Below are positions 23,401 through 34,454 of a DNA stretch of 64,000 nt, piece by piece (position 1 is the stretch's first letter; each line of letters begins with the position of its first letter). Origin of the DNA: Thysanoteuthis rhombus (lineage: Eukaryota; Mollusca; Cephalopoda; Oegopsida; Thysanoteuthidae); contig OY735216.1 in assembly GCA_963457665.1 (NCBI GenBank), positions 37,446,544-37,510,543 of the forward strand, in the 5' to 3' direction. The notes under the pieces were generated by a model. That model did no database searches and was not told the DNA's origin. It was given only the letters and a program-made list of their open reading frames with translations. Position numbers and translations under genes: made by a program.

Positions 23401-23752
23401 TCATATACCATACATGTGTTGATCTATTGCTAGAAGCTCTTGTAAGGTAGTGAATTCTTTTAGCATTACGTATGCTATATATATGGCTGTTCAATCATTT
23501 CAGCAAATATCTTTCAATGTAAGTTGTCAGTTTGCAGAAAACTTTTCGCCTGCATAACAGATACTAAAATCTTGAAATATTTTCTTATTTCTTTTGCAGG
23601 ATTGAAGAGAAACAAATCTAAAATATCATCAACGAAAGTTCCATAAGTGAGAAGCGATGTTAGACATTATGCTGGACGAGGGTTAACTATCTGGTAATAG
23701 AAGCCTTTCTCAAAGTATAATTTCCCCTTTTCATTTTTTTTATTTCTTCCAG

Positions 23753-24001
23753 GCAGGTATTTATACAGCTCCCAACGAATGTCATATAAGTTCGGTTAAT
23801 CGTGAGGATTGCCACGTGCGTACGTGTGGGCAAAAACAAAGATTTCCAAATCCTGGTAAACAGTATCAAGAAAGCGTCAGGGCGATCCATGATCCTCTCC
23901 TTTAAGATCAATCAGGAAGTGCTGCTCCAAGGCTATTGGCCTCCAGGGACTGGACAGCGGACAGTAGACCTTTTGTGGCCACAGGACGAATTTTGTGCCA
24001 G
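23753..24001 (+). other. Exon-like block with strong splice sites
   Basis: A long pyrimidine tract ending TTATTTCTTCCAG precedes 23753, and GCCAG/GTGAGTGTT follows 24001; both are close to consensus. The 249 bases between are richer in G and C than the flanks. All three frames contain a stop. One frame is open from about 23790 to the donor, including MILSFKINQEVLLQGYWPPG and TVDLLWPQDEFCAR. I recognise no domain. It could be a first coding exon (ATG at about 23890), an exon of a non-coding RNA, or chance. Confidence 0.3.
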
Positions 24002-24276
24002 GTGAGTGTTATTTCTTTTTGGTGTGGTATTTTAGAAAGTAATGCGATCATGATGAGTAAAAAGACATTAATTGAAGATTAATTTCCAGGAAAGATGCCC
24101 AAAGGATTGTTGCCAAAGATTTATATCTGGGAATGTATCACGTGTTTTTTTTTTACTAATGACACTGAAGTTCCTTGGATACATTTCAAGCAATTTTTCA
24201 GCAATTGTGTTGCCTATTGATCATGAGAAACTGTCAACCAAAATTATCAACATAGTTTTCTTTTTGTCCAGCTAGT

Positions 24277-24745
24277 TGTGTATGTATGTATGTATGTATG
24301 TATGTATTTTTGTATGTATGTATGTATGTATTTTTGTATGTATGTATGTATGTATGTATGTATGTATGTATGTATGTATGTATGTATGTATGTTTGTATG
24401 TATGTATTTATGTATGTATCACGAATACAGGTTGCTCAAATGGATTTAACGGACTGAAAATTTTAATATTTCTCCATATTGAGTCCACTTTTTCGTTTTT
24501 ATTTGATAAACCCTGCCCTAAAAAAAGTTCGGGGGGGGGGGACAATTTGCAGTTTTTTGCTAGTTTGATCCCTTAGTTTGTGCACTGTTTTTCGAAAATT
24601 TAGACTTTTTTAATGATCATGACCCAACGAAGGTAAAAGAAATGACTTACTCGTTAATTACTCCTTTTCATTTTTTATTGATCATCCCAACACAATAAGC
24701 TGCTAAAAGAAAGTTTCTATTTCGTGACTAACCAGTTCTAATTCC
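24277..24745 (-). repeat. Family D interspersed repeat, copy 4, with microsatellite
   Basis: Reverse orientation: CAATTTGCAGTTTTTTGC, TTGATCATCCCAACACAATAAGC, then TTTCTATTTCGTGACTAACCAG. Its left part, where other copies have GTATGTATCATACGTACAG, is replaced by the (GTAT)n tract at 24279-24420. Confidence 0.75.
24279..24420. repeat. (GTAT)n microsatellite
   Basis: About 35 tetramers of TATG with a few T-for-G changes. It sits at the internal GTATGTAT of a family D copy. Confidence 0.95.
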
Positions 24746-25246
24746 TTTTACTGATATTGATATTTTCTCAACTTAGCAAATGCAATAATTATCCTCTGTA
24801 TGAAAAAGGCCGTTGTCAATTGCAAGATAAAAGCCCTGGCTCACTGATAGAACTGAATTGCTATCGATCACAATAAAACGTAGTTATGTGTAATAAAAAA
24901 AAGCAATCACTGAAACTCCATCATTCACAGTCAACGCGTTAATGCGAAAAAAAAGCTATAAGCATTGAAAATTCACCTAATGTCCATGGGAAAGGTATGT
25001 ATCTATATCTCCCTGTAGAAATCGGTAAAATAGCGCTAGGTGAAGTGAGTGACGCCACTTCGGTGCTTGTTTGCCCTAATTCCACATATAGCAAAATCGA
25101 TTGAGTCAGTAGTAATGTGACATATGGAGCCCATTTAGGGATGACTGAAGCTGTACTTATGGATTTGATATGTGAAATCGAGGGATTGTCTCACTACCAG
25201 TTCTTCCTTATTTTTTTTTTTTTTTCGTGCATATGCAAGATTTGTC

Positions 25247-25400
25247 AGTTTGACTCAGTCGGTAAGAGAGTCGCCAACTGATTACTTGGTCGCTATTTCA
25301 AATTACGGCAAAGAAACATTTGATTTATACATCGGTTTGGTTTGACAGGACAGGACAGTACAGACAAATAGTAAAGGGTTTACTCTCCAAAATTAGGTAA
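25247..25400 (+). repeat. tRNA-like SINE
   Basis: TTTGACTCAGTCGGTAAGAG resembles a D arm with A box, and CTATTTCAAATTACGGC a weakened B box. TTTATACATCGGTTT follows, matching TTTTATGTATCGGTTT after the SINE head at 48545. The shared downstream body supports a SINE family over a tRNA pseudogene. Confidence 0.5.
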
Positions 25401-25934
25401 GGATTGTCCTTGTTCTTGTCGTTCTTATTCTTCCTATGGTAGAGGAACTAAATCAACTCCAGTCTCCGACTTGGACTTATCATACATGTGTATGTTTGTA
25501 CGCTTGCTCGAGTATACTTATTCATGTTTTTGTAAATATCATTTCGCAATGAGCCACGCTTGATTTTCAATACAAAATAAATTTTGCATTGCTTGAATAC
25601 TCAATCTACTAAATGGCCATATAAAAAAGCAAAATCAGAGATCTTTTATTTCATTGGCGATCCTGCCTAAAGTATATTCTTGAAGGACATTCCAGAAAAT
25701 GATAGATAACAGATTGAAACCGTCATGAGAACGCAGGTAACACCTTTCAATTTGCGAGTTGTAGTGTACAATGATCTCCATTTGTACCGGTGAATAGCGA
25801 CGGTTAAACACAGTTAGAATACAATTTTTGGCTTGCATTCATCTCAATTCTTCAGATGTTTTTATCCAAACTTTCAACTCGAACCGTCATTTCCACGGCA
25901 ACGAATAATCAATATGATCGGAAATAAAGACTGA

Positions 25935-26015
25935 GCTTGAATCGAACTCATATCCCTCAACTAAATACTCTAGTTTACGACTTGCTGCAATAACCATTTA
26001 GCCACGAAAGTTTCA
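25935..26015 (-). repeat. tRNA-like SINE head
   Basis: Minus strand: GTGGCTAAATGGTTATTGC (A-box-like) and GAGTTCGATTCAAGC (good B box). Acceptor arms do not pair well. Confidence 0.4.
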
Positions 26016-27379
26016 TAGTCAACATGAGTCAATTTTCACGTTTTAAACCCACCCTATATCCCGACTTATCGGAGCCATGTGGTTCTTTGTTATGAGAACC
26101 AGTTGTCTTATTAAATCAATTTATTTAAGGGATTTAAAATGTGTAAATAGACTGAACAGGGAACTGCATGCAATACCTAGAAATTCAATATTCTCACTGA
26201 TATTCTGATGTGTATGCTTTTTTGATAAAATTAATATCATTAATTGATCTGATCCTAAACGAATGAAATACGCCATTTTCATATTCTCGATTCTGGTGAT
26301 ACCACATAGTGGAAATAGTTTATTCGTAATTATTTTAATTTTCTTGAAATGTTTGCTGTCAAAGGAAAATAGAAAATTTATGAACGGTCAATCATTACCA
26401 GATCTGAACATGAAAACAAAAAATTAGAGAACGCGGAACCAATGTACAACTGATAAACCATCTGCACCCGGAAAATGTGGAACATTGACAACTCCGAACG
26501 GTTCACTATACTAGATGATATGGATATTTTTATGCGTTTGTTAACGAATACATAAGACTGTTACCGAAATGACAAAAGTCACTAATAGGAGTGAAGGAAT
26601 TAAGATGAATCTATATCTAGTAATGTTATTACAAAAAGAATTAGGATTTTGTTTAATTACAATTAAGTTTATACCTGCAAGTTTGACTTTGTGATAAGAA
26701 TAATGGTCAGATGATTCTATTATAGACACTGGTTCAATGAGGTTCGTTATGCAATAATCATTCTGATTTCAGGGGAAAACAATGGCCAAACATTTCATTT
26801 GAAATCCTGCAACATCCATAGAGTACAAATGTCAACTTGCTTGCCGATTATCATACTTGTTCTAATTTGCTCCGCTGCACAAAATCGTTTTTCTTTACTA
26901 TCATTTGAGAATTCTCCGTGGTAGTGCACCGAGATAACTCAGCAATTGGCCATTTTACGAGGCCAGATATGTTGGTCAGTGCACTGGACATTGCAGTGCC
27001 AATTTTAAAGTCGTTTGGATTTACGGTTCTCGATATGAGGGAAGGCAGCACTCGATTTCGAATGAAAATTCATTAGCGTTCACGAGCTTGGTTTAATAGC
27101 TAAATGACGTAACAGCATTCGAAAAAATATGCTTTGAGAGAGAGAGCGAAAGGGAGATAGAGGGGTAGAGAAAGTATCAGGTTTTTTTCTACCGAATTTT
27201 TGGACAGAACAAAATTAAATCAAGTCATAGTTTGAATGACGATGATTTCTGTTCTGATTGTTTTACTATCAACGATGATATTTCTGATTTGATTGTTTCT
27301 ATTAATGACATCACAAATGAGGATGAATTTGTTTTTTCATTGGAAAAGAAGGTACGAGAAATGATTTATAATCAATTCG
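26016..27379. other. Unassigned stretch
   Basis: A purine-rich GAGA tract at 27134-27172 is the only simple feature. A 66-codon minus frame at 26851-27051 has no motif. Confidence 0.45.
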
Positions 27380-27620
27380 GAATAATCTTTAGATTATAGT
27401 GTATTTTTTCACATTTCAATTATAGATTCAAATTTAGATATAAAATATTTAAATTGACAACACCAAAGTAGCCTAAATACTTTGAAGATGTAGTTTCGTA
27501 TGACGAACGGATTTTTTTACACAACCATTATAGTAGGCAGCTCCACACACCATAACGTCCTGCACCTTTTGAACGGGCATGTTTTAGCATTTACTAAAGG
27601 CGAGTAAATATCTTAAATAC
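27380..27620 (+). repeat. Family C interspersed repeat
   Basis: ACAACACCAAAGTAGCCTAAA, TTTGAAGATGTAGTTTCGTATGACG and AGGCAGCTCCACACACCAT parallel 14040-14175 in order and direction. Confidence 0.55.
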
Positions 27621-28410
27621 AGTATGTTGTCTTTGTTTGAAATCAATATTGTTCTTTTTTTTACAAACGTTTTACGTTGTTTTGTTTTGTTTTATTCTCA
27701 AACAGTTGAATTCTTTAACAATCTATAATACTCTTTGATACCAATGAACTTCTCATGAGAACTATTTGTGATAAGGACAAATAAAGATAAAGAAAAACAA
27801 TATTGGGAAACACGATCTACACCATTACGAGCCGGATTGAATGACTTTTTACAAAATATTTAAGATAAGACGACATATCGTGAACTGTCTTAATCTTAAC
27901 TAGACAAGTTCAATAAGATTTGATCTTTTGACTTGTATACAAAATTATCGCCCAGTTTCCCACTTTTATCTATTCATCCCAAAAGTTCTTTCAAAACAGC
28001 TGTCCAACGTAGGTGACCCTATTAAAGAGTATCACCTCGTCTTAGCTATTTCACTAAATTAACCTACTGACGCCTCCACATGGACGATAAAATGATCAAA
28101 GAAAACGAAGTAATCATAAGTTGAACAAAATTGATTTTGAAAAAAAGGTCGACCAGTCATGAGTTCTAGATTAAGATCGCAGGCAGTCAAGATGGATGAG
28201 CATAAACTTCTATAATGTTCTAATGATAGTATCTCTCGGAGATAGCACAAGAGACCAAGAGAGATAAAATTGCGTAATAACGTTAATAAAAAAAACGAAC
28301 TAGGGGAAAATTATATTTTAAAACGAAGTAGGCGACTTTTATCTCAAGCAGCAAACACAAATAGTATTATTGGCCGAATCTATTACACATATTTTTATTA
28401 TCTATATTAT
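27621..28410. other. Unassigned AT-rich stretch
   Basis: No gene or known repeat seen. Confidence 0.45.
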
Positions 28411-28417
28411 TTCATTA

Positions 28418-28423
28418 TTTATA

Positions 28424-28478
<55 letters not shown>

Positions 28479-28480
28479 TA
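28418..28480. repeat. (ATT)n microsatellite
   Basis: Around 18 ATT/TTA triplets in a row. It lies just left of a family D copy. Confidence 0.95.
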
Positions 28481-28499
28481 TTTTTCGACCTAAAACAGT

Positions 28500-28980
28500 T
28501 TTGGCCGATAGAAACCGTCTAGTGATTAATTTCTTTTGGCAGCATACCGTATTTGGGTGATCAATAAAAAAAAAAAAAAAATAAATAAAATAAAATAAAA
28601 TAGAAATAAAAAAATAAATTTTTTTTTTTAAATCGAGAAACACTCGATCAGTGATTAAGTTACACTTCCCGCCTTCTGTTGGGCAGTGTTCACGAAAAAG
28701 GTCTGAATTTTCAATAAGCGTGAATGCTGCCTGACATAAACTAGGCGACCAATTAAGCATAGACTTACACTGCAAATGGAAACTCCACTAATGACCTATT
28801 TACGGGGGAATCTTTTTTTTAAACGAAAAAAAAAACGTTTTTTCTTGACATAATAAATTGTAAATGTTTACATTTTCAGCCCTCTAGCCCAGTCGGTGCG
28901 GCCTGTATGTGTGATTCATACATAGCAAGCAAACCTGACAAACAAAGCGACTAACTTAAAAACTGAAGAGATCTTAGTTC
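28500..28980 (+). repeat. Family D interspersed repeat, copy 5
   Basis: GAAACCGTCTAGTGATTAAT, TTTTGGCAGCATACCGTATTTGGGTGATCAAT, a long A/T-rich insert at 28566-28632, GTTGGGCAGTGTTCACG, AGCGTGAATGCTGCC and GTCGGTGCGGCCTGTATGTG. The right end has GCAAGCAAACCTGACAAAC. Confidence 0.75.
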
Positions 28981-30105
28981 TTCTGAACTGTTATTAGAAT
29001 CTTACATTTGTGCGGTTGCACTCTTCCTCAATATTTCAAAAAGTTCAAAATTGATTTCAAATTGTAAGCATCCTTTTCAAACCAAATGATCATTATAGAA
29101 ATCTCCTGGATTTTTTTTTCTGCACTTGAAACTGTCTGTCTTCAAAGAACGAAGAGATTTTTTTCTAATCATCGAATGGGAAGGATTAAATACTGACATC
29201 ACTTTTGAAATACATTATACTTGGAATCAGTTTGGAACTTTATTTTGTGCATAAAAAAGTTCAGTTAGCGAAAAATGTAGACTTTCAATGTATTTCTCAA
29301 TTGGCTTCTCCAGTGAAGTATTAAGTTTGAAACAACAAGTAAAATTCTTTCCCGTGAAGTAAATTCGTCAACCTTAATTTATCTTTTAACTTTAAATGGG
29401 AACCAAGAGTTTGGGTCTTGTTTATTTCAATTCGCTATTCCCATATCACTAATTATTACATACGTATATAATTATTTCCATCTAGTTTTTGGTCCTGTCT
29501 AATTCAATTAGATATTAAAAGGAGATATAACTACGAGGATACCAAGTTTTTTGGTCCTGTTTAATTAAATTTCTCAACAACAATCGCAAAAGCTGGAGAC
29601 TTCAGATAAAATGAACGATGTCGACATGACAACAGCTTTAATCCTAAGCTTGTTGACCTGAGTCAGGGACAATTTTTCGAACAATGGTTTCTTGTACCAA
29701 CAGCAGCATGATGAATATTCATTGATTGTCAATGGGAAAATCAATACGAAGTCACGATGAAATAGTCGTACTACAATTTTGAAAAAAAAAATACTTTTGA
29801 GACAAGAATCTTGTCTTTGCCGAGATAAAAATCTTTTTTAAGTTTATGCGTTATTATCGGCCGATGTATCAAGTCATTCATCTCAATTCTACATAAAACT
29901 GACGTTAATTCAACTTGAACGAATCGTATTTAAACATTGATTCAATTTATCACCTCCTTTGATTTTTTTTGCGTGGTTTATGATAGAGACTACTAATGAA
30001 TCATTTGTATCAAAACGAAAAATCGTCGGACTAAGAAATACGGTATACTGACCTTTGTTTATCGAAAACAATATCTGAAAAGATTACTTCTAATCTTCGG
30101 CTTGA
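28981..30105. other. Unassigned AT-rich stretch
   Basis: Nothing recognised. The last part could belong to the 5' side of the Penelope-like element, but no RT motif was seen. Confidence 0.45.
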
Positions 30106-30109
30106 AGAA

Positions 30110-30807
30110 CTTCATAAAAACCTACTTGAGCAAAATTATAATCTCTCCCTAATTGGAGATGGAATTGAAAAAGCCACAGAATTAGACGGCAATTGCTAGC
30201 TGTAAGCATTAAATATAACAAAACACCCACTATTCCGTTGGTCAACATCCACAACCCTTCAAACCCTTAAGTATTTAAAGAAATGCAGCAAGACATCCAC
30301 ATAACAGATATCTACGGAAGCAACATCTTCATTAAAGTTCTCAGTAATTGAAAGTAAACGCCAACATCTAAATTTAAAAAAGCTTCTGACAAAAGCCACG
30401 TACTTTAGAAAACAGAACTCGAGAAAAAGATGACCAAATGCAATCGACCAAACTGTGGCTTATGTGTACACTTAATAAGAGGAGATAGATATACTTTCAA
30501 ATGTGGTACAACCTTTAAAATCAAATTCAACATCTCCTGCGACGTGAAAAACACCATCTATACCAATATTTGCTCAGGTTGTGATAAGGAATATATTGGG
30601 GACACTTTTCGCCTCGGGAATAGGAACACAGTAGACAAGCAGCAAATTGGGTATTCTTCTACTAGGATCCTCAAAGGCAGGTTGCATATCGATAAATGCT
30701 CTCCACGAGAACCACTATTTTTCAGTTTTCCCTTTCTACAAAATGAACACCGACAATATTGTACCAAGAAGGAAACAGATTTATACAGGCTTGGAAACAT
30801 GCATTAA
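30110..30807 (+). mobile_element. Penelope-like element fossil, linker and GIY-YIG domain
   Basis: The clearest part is at 30430-30807: CNRPNCGLC, a Cys-rich linker, then CDVKNTIYTNICSGCDKEYIG. This is the (GIY)-YIG nuclease region at the C-terminus of Penelope-like elements. In lophotrochozoan copies, as I recall them, it reads TKCNRPNCGLC...SCDVKNVIYVIRCSGC. The preceding 300 bases give short matches to the end of the RT (SLIGDGIEKA) and to the stretch before the linker. The element is old, broken in several places and truncated at its 5' side; no terminal repeats were found. It is a retroelement class distinct from LINEs and from LTR elements. Confidence 0.75.
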
Positions 30808-30859
30808 ATTTTAATTACTAATCAACTGATTAATATGAAACATATACTCTGATTATCTT

Positions 30860-31263
30860 AGAAAACATAATTCCCTTTTTTTTTCGAATCTTAAAGTTGA
30901 CCCCCACAAACAAACCCCTACACATTCCATGGACCCCTTGACTAATCTCTTCTTTCCACAACACCCCATTACACGCCTCGTCTCTCATACACATAATTCG
31001 ACCACAGCTGCTTAAACACTCTATTTCATACCATCCCCTCTTGAACACTCCATTACACCCGAAACCCTCACTCATATACTGATATTCATACCCAATATAT
31101 ACACAGCTGCTGATACGCACTCTTACACACATTGTTACTATACCTCTTTTACCCATCTCCTCATAGGGAGTTCCAATAACACCCAGCCTTCCTTCTCAAA
31201 ACACTCACCAACATCAAGAATTTTTGACATTCATGGAATTTGAACTCAAATCAAGATTTATGT
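30860..31263. other. C-rich, G-poor stretch
   Basis: The plus strand is rich in CAC/CCC words (CACCCATT-like, ACACATTG). It may be the 3' untranslated part of the Penelope-like element or an old simple repeat. The 108-codon minus frame here is a by-product of that bias. GAATTTGAACTCAAATC near 31240 resembles an inverted B box. Confidence 0.4.
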
Positions 31264-32586
31264 CATTCATCATCATCATCATCATCATCATCAGTCTTTT
31301 AGCGTCCTTCGTTGGACATAGACCTTCCCCAGGATTTGCCACACTTCTCTATCATGGGCGTCACGGAGCCAGTACTTCCTGAACTTGTCTAGCTCGTCTC
31401 TCCATCTAACATTTTGCCAGCCTCGGTTGCGCATGTGGTCTCGGGGAATCCATGTTGTGAGTCGTATCGTCCATCGATTGTCTGCCATTCTTACAACATG
31501 GCCAGCCCACCGCCATTTGAGATTTTTTATGGATTCTATGATATCTCTAACTCTTGTCTTTTCCCGGATGTACTGTGCTGTTTTGTGGTCTCTCCATGTG
31601 AGGCCCAGCATTATTCTTTCATGTGCACGTTGCATGGTTCTCAATTTACGGGTCTGTCTCTTGGTTAAGTTCCATGTTTCAGCTCCATAAGTGACTATTG
31701 GGAGGATGCATTGGTTATACACCCTTCTCTTTAGGATTAATGGGATCTTATTATTTTTGAAGGTTGATCTAGCTCTGCCAAAGGCTTGCCATCCTAGTGT
31801 GATTCTTCGCTTGATTTCTTCTTCTTTTGAGGGTCTCATGGAGATTCGTTAGCCTAGGTAGATGCAGTGGTCTACTTTCTCGAGTTCTGTGTCCTCGATT
31901 TCGATCTTAGTGTTTTTATCTCCAATGTGGTTTTTGCACATGATTTTCGTCTTTCTGAAGTTCATGTGTAGGCCGACTTTCTTACCCTCTTCATTTAGTC
32001 CATCTATCATTAGTTGGAGGTCGTGTAAGTTCTCTACGAAAAGGGCTATGTCGTCTGCGAATCTGAGGTTGCTCAGATACTCGCCGTCTATTTTAATTCC
32101 TTTACTCTCCCAGTCTAGCCTTCTGAAGATCATCTCGAGGCAGGCTGTGAAGAGTTTAGGTGAGCTGGTATCACCTTGTCTTACTCCTTTCTGGAGCTGG
32201 AAGGGGTCCGAGTCTTTATGTAGCCTGATAAATGAGCTGCCGTGATTGTATATATGTTTCAACACTTCAACATATACTGGATCTACACCTTACCGACTGA
32301 TGGCCTCCATGACCTTAGGGATTCCTACTGAGTCGAACGCCTTTTTGAAGTCGATAAATGCTACGGCAAGTGGTAGTTTATACTCTGCTGCTTTTTCTTT
32401 CAGTTGATTTATCGAGTGCAGGTGGTCCATGGTCGAGTAGCTTCTTCTAAAGCCAGCCTGTTCACGTGGCTGGTTTTCATCGAGTGTTTTTGTGATTCGG
32501 TTGGTGATGATCTGTGTGAAAAGTTTGTATATACAGTTGAGTAGGTTTATAGGCCTATAGTTGTTGAGGTCTTTTGGGTTTCCTAT
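31264..32586 (-). mobile_element. RTE-like LINE, young 5'-truncated copy with most of RT
   Basis: From 32586 on the minus strand: NPKDLNNYRPINLLN, FRRSYSTMDHLHS, PLAVAFIDFKKAFDSVG, GVRQGDTSSPKLFTACLE, LSNLRFADDIALF (FADD catalytic box), then WAGHVVRMADNRWT and WRDELDKFRKYW. It ends RRTLKD and a stop at 31291, followed by a (CAT)n tail on the plus strand at 31264-31291. Only two premature stops were seen: a TAA for CAA in the GxRISMRPS motif (between 31839 and 31849), and another TAA near 32293. The endonuclease is missing through 5' truncation. Near identity with 1433-2265 points to recent activity of this subfamily, marked by HMNFRKTK where older copies have HMNFSKTK. Confidence 0.88.
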
Positions 32587-32738
32587 GAAACTAAGACCAT
32601 TTACCAGATAGCGGCCAGTAAATCCACAAGCAGAATCACATCTGCACTTTTCATGAACATGAACGAAAGCGGGTAAGGCTTATAAAAAAATCACTTCACC
32701 AAAAAAAAAAAAAACTACAAAGTTTGGCTTTCATTTTC

Positions 32739-32750
32739 TCACTTCAATTT
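32739..32750. repeat. Target-site duplication, left
   Basis: TCACTTCAATTT, identical to 33632-33643, next to the CATCAT tail of the LINE. Confidence 0.85.
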
Positions 32751-33631
32751 CATCATCAGTCTTTTGACGTTCGTCGTTGGACATACACCTTCCCTGGGAT
32801 TTGCCACAATTCTCTATCATGGGCGTTGCAGAGCCAGTACTTCCCGAATCTGTCGAGTTCATCTCTCCATCTTGTTTTGTGTCGGCCTCGGTTTCTTATG
32901 TGATCTCTGGGGATCCATGTTGTGAGACGTGATATCCATTGGTTGTTTTTCATTCTTGCAACATGGCCTACCCATTGCCATTTGAGTTTTATAATAGTTT
33001 CTATGATGTCATGGACATCAGTTTTCTTCCTTATATATTGTGCTGTCTTGTGAACTCTCCATGAAAGGTTGAGCATGATTCTCTTATGCACGAGTTGCAT
33101 ACTTCTCAGTTTGTAGGTCTGTCTCTTGGTTAGGTTCCATGTTTCAGCTCCATAAGTGACCGTCGGGAGAATCCATTAACTCCTTAATTAGGCTGCATGA
33201 GGACTCCGAACCGTTTCAGCTTCAAAAAGGAGTAAGACAAGGTGATACCAGCTCACCCAAACTCTTTACAGCCTGCCTTGAGATGATCTTCCGAAACATG
33301 GACTGGGAAAATAGAGGAATCAAAATAGACGGCGAATACTTGAGCAAACTTAGATTTGCAGACGACATCGCTCTTTTCGCTGAGAACCTACACGACCTCC
33401 AACTAATGCTAGTTGATCTAAACGAAGAAAGCAAAAAAGTCAGCCTACACATGAACTTCAGTAAAAGGAAAATCATGTGCAATAATCATGTTGAGAATAA
33501 GAACATAACTGTCGAAATAGAAGATGCAAAACTCAGCAAGGTAGACCACTACATCTACTTTGGACAACGAATCTCCATGAGACCCTCCAAAGAGGAGGAA
33601 ATCAAGCGAATAATCATTTTGGGATGGCAAG
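32751..33631 (-). mobile_element. RTE-like LINE with inverted 5' half (twin priming)
   Basis: The 3' part (32751-33180) is minus-strand LINE: from WILPTVTYGAETW-like sequence through KLKWQWVGHVARM to RRTSKD and a very short CAT tail. The adjoining part (33181-33631) is plus-strand LINE: SLIRLHEDSEPFQLQKGVRQGD, FRNMDWENRGIKIDG, LRFADDIALF, to IKRIIILGWQ. About 75 bases of element between GWQ and WILPT are missing at the junction. The unit is flanked by the 12-bp direct repeat TCACTTCAATTT (32739-32750 and 33632-33643). One insertion with a 5' inversion explains all of this. The inverted frame is open for more than 110 codons. Confidence 0.88.
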
Positions 33632-33643
33632 TCACTTCAATTT
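33632..33643. repeat. Target-site duplication, right
   Basis: TCACTTCAATTT, identical to 32739-32750, immediately after the GGATGGCAAG of the inverted LINE part. Confidence 0.85.
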
Positions 33644-34040
33644 ATTCAGCCTTTATTCTAAATTTATCTGCCTATGTTCCTATGTATGTAGCGAACGAAT
33701 GTAGTACGGACTTTTACTCTTATCCCTTTTTTAACCATGAGATCGCTGCATATATTGCCCGAAGAGATTACTTTGAATGAGACAATGGAAATTAGGTGTT
33801 GAGGTTTTTTGTTTTGTTTTTTTTGTTTTGTTTTTTTTTCATGTTGAAATTCCCTGAAATGTTGGGTATCACCTAATATGTGCGTGCATTCAAATCAATT
33901 CCTAATTCTAGGTGTGTTATACATGAAGTATCTTTTTTACATCATCTAAAATGGAAAATTTACAGATGTAATTTCATTCAATGTAATTGAAGATATACGT
34001 AATTTGTTTGGAGTATTTGATTTCTCAACTGCAATAGTCT
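33644..34040. other. Unassigned stretch
   Basis: T-rich tract at 33799-33839; nothing else recognised. Confidence 0.45.
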
Positions 34041-34454
34041 CTACTCAAATGGAACTTCAAATTGGGACATAAAGCGGCTCAAGTTGCTTATGATGTCAAC
34101 AAAGCTCTTGGAGTGAACACTACTACATTGCGAACTGTTTAGCGTAGGTTCAACAATTTTTAGTCTCGAAATATCATTTGTCTTGAAATATAAATTTCTA
34201 TTATAAATTTCGAAGGAGTCCCCAACTCTTCTTAATGTTGATAAATTATCGACTGCAGTAGCAACGAACAATGGTTCGGGCACTTTCTGGAGATCTTGGG
34301 ACTTCAACAGCGGCCATATCATGTTATCACTAGGCAATATCCTATTTAAACGTTTACCTTTTTTATTGTTTATATCATCCGTCGTCCTACTATTGAAAAG
34401 ATTCAATACGTAACAGATTAATAGTGGAGAGAGCATAAACAAGGGAACTTGCAA
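34041..34454 (-). CDS. Unrecognised open frame, about 137 codons
   Basis: It is one of the longest frames in the window not explained by a repeat. The first methionine in frame is a few codons in (MLSPLLICYVLNLF), giving a hydrophobic start. Then come a basic patch (NNKKGKRLNR) and a mixed-composition stretch with VPEPLFVATAVDN and LSTLRRVGDSFEIYN. Composition looks protein-like, but I recognise no domain. A stop lies just upstream and a TAG ends it at 34041. It may be a fragment of a transposon protein, a single exon, or chance in AT-rich DNA. Confidence 0.2.
   Translation of the reverse strand: MQVPLFMLSPLLICYVLNLFNSRTTDDINNKKGKRLNRILPSDNMIWPLLKSQDLQKVPEPLFVATAVDNLSTLRRVGDSFEIYNRNLYFKTNDISRLKIVEPTLNSSQCSSVHSKSFVDIISNLSRFMSQFEVPFE

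Noticed and set aside
24286-24576. Open frame coding repeated MYVCMYV
   Set aside because: It is only the translation of the (GTAT)n microsatellite running into a family D repeat.
28270-28775. Overlapping frames of about 100 codons on both strands with Leu or Asn runs
   Set aside because: They translate the (ATT)n microsatellite and family D sequence; no independent coding signal.
30830-31156. 108-codon minus-strand frame rich in Cys and Gly
   Set aside because: The frame follows from the C-rich, stop-poor composition; no signal peptide, domain or regular cysteine spacing.
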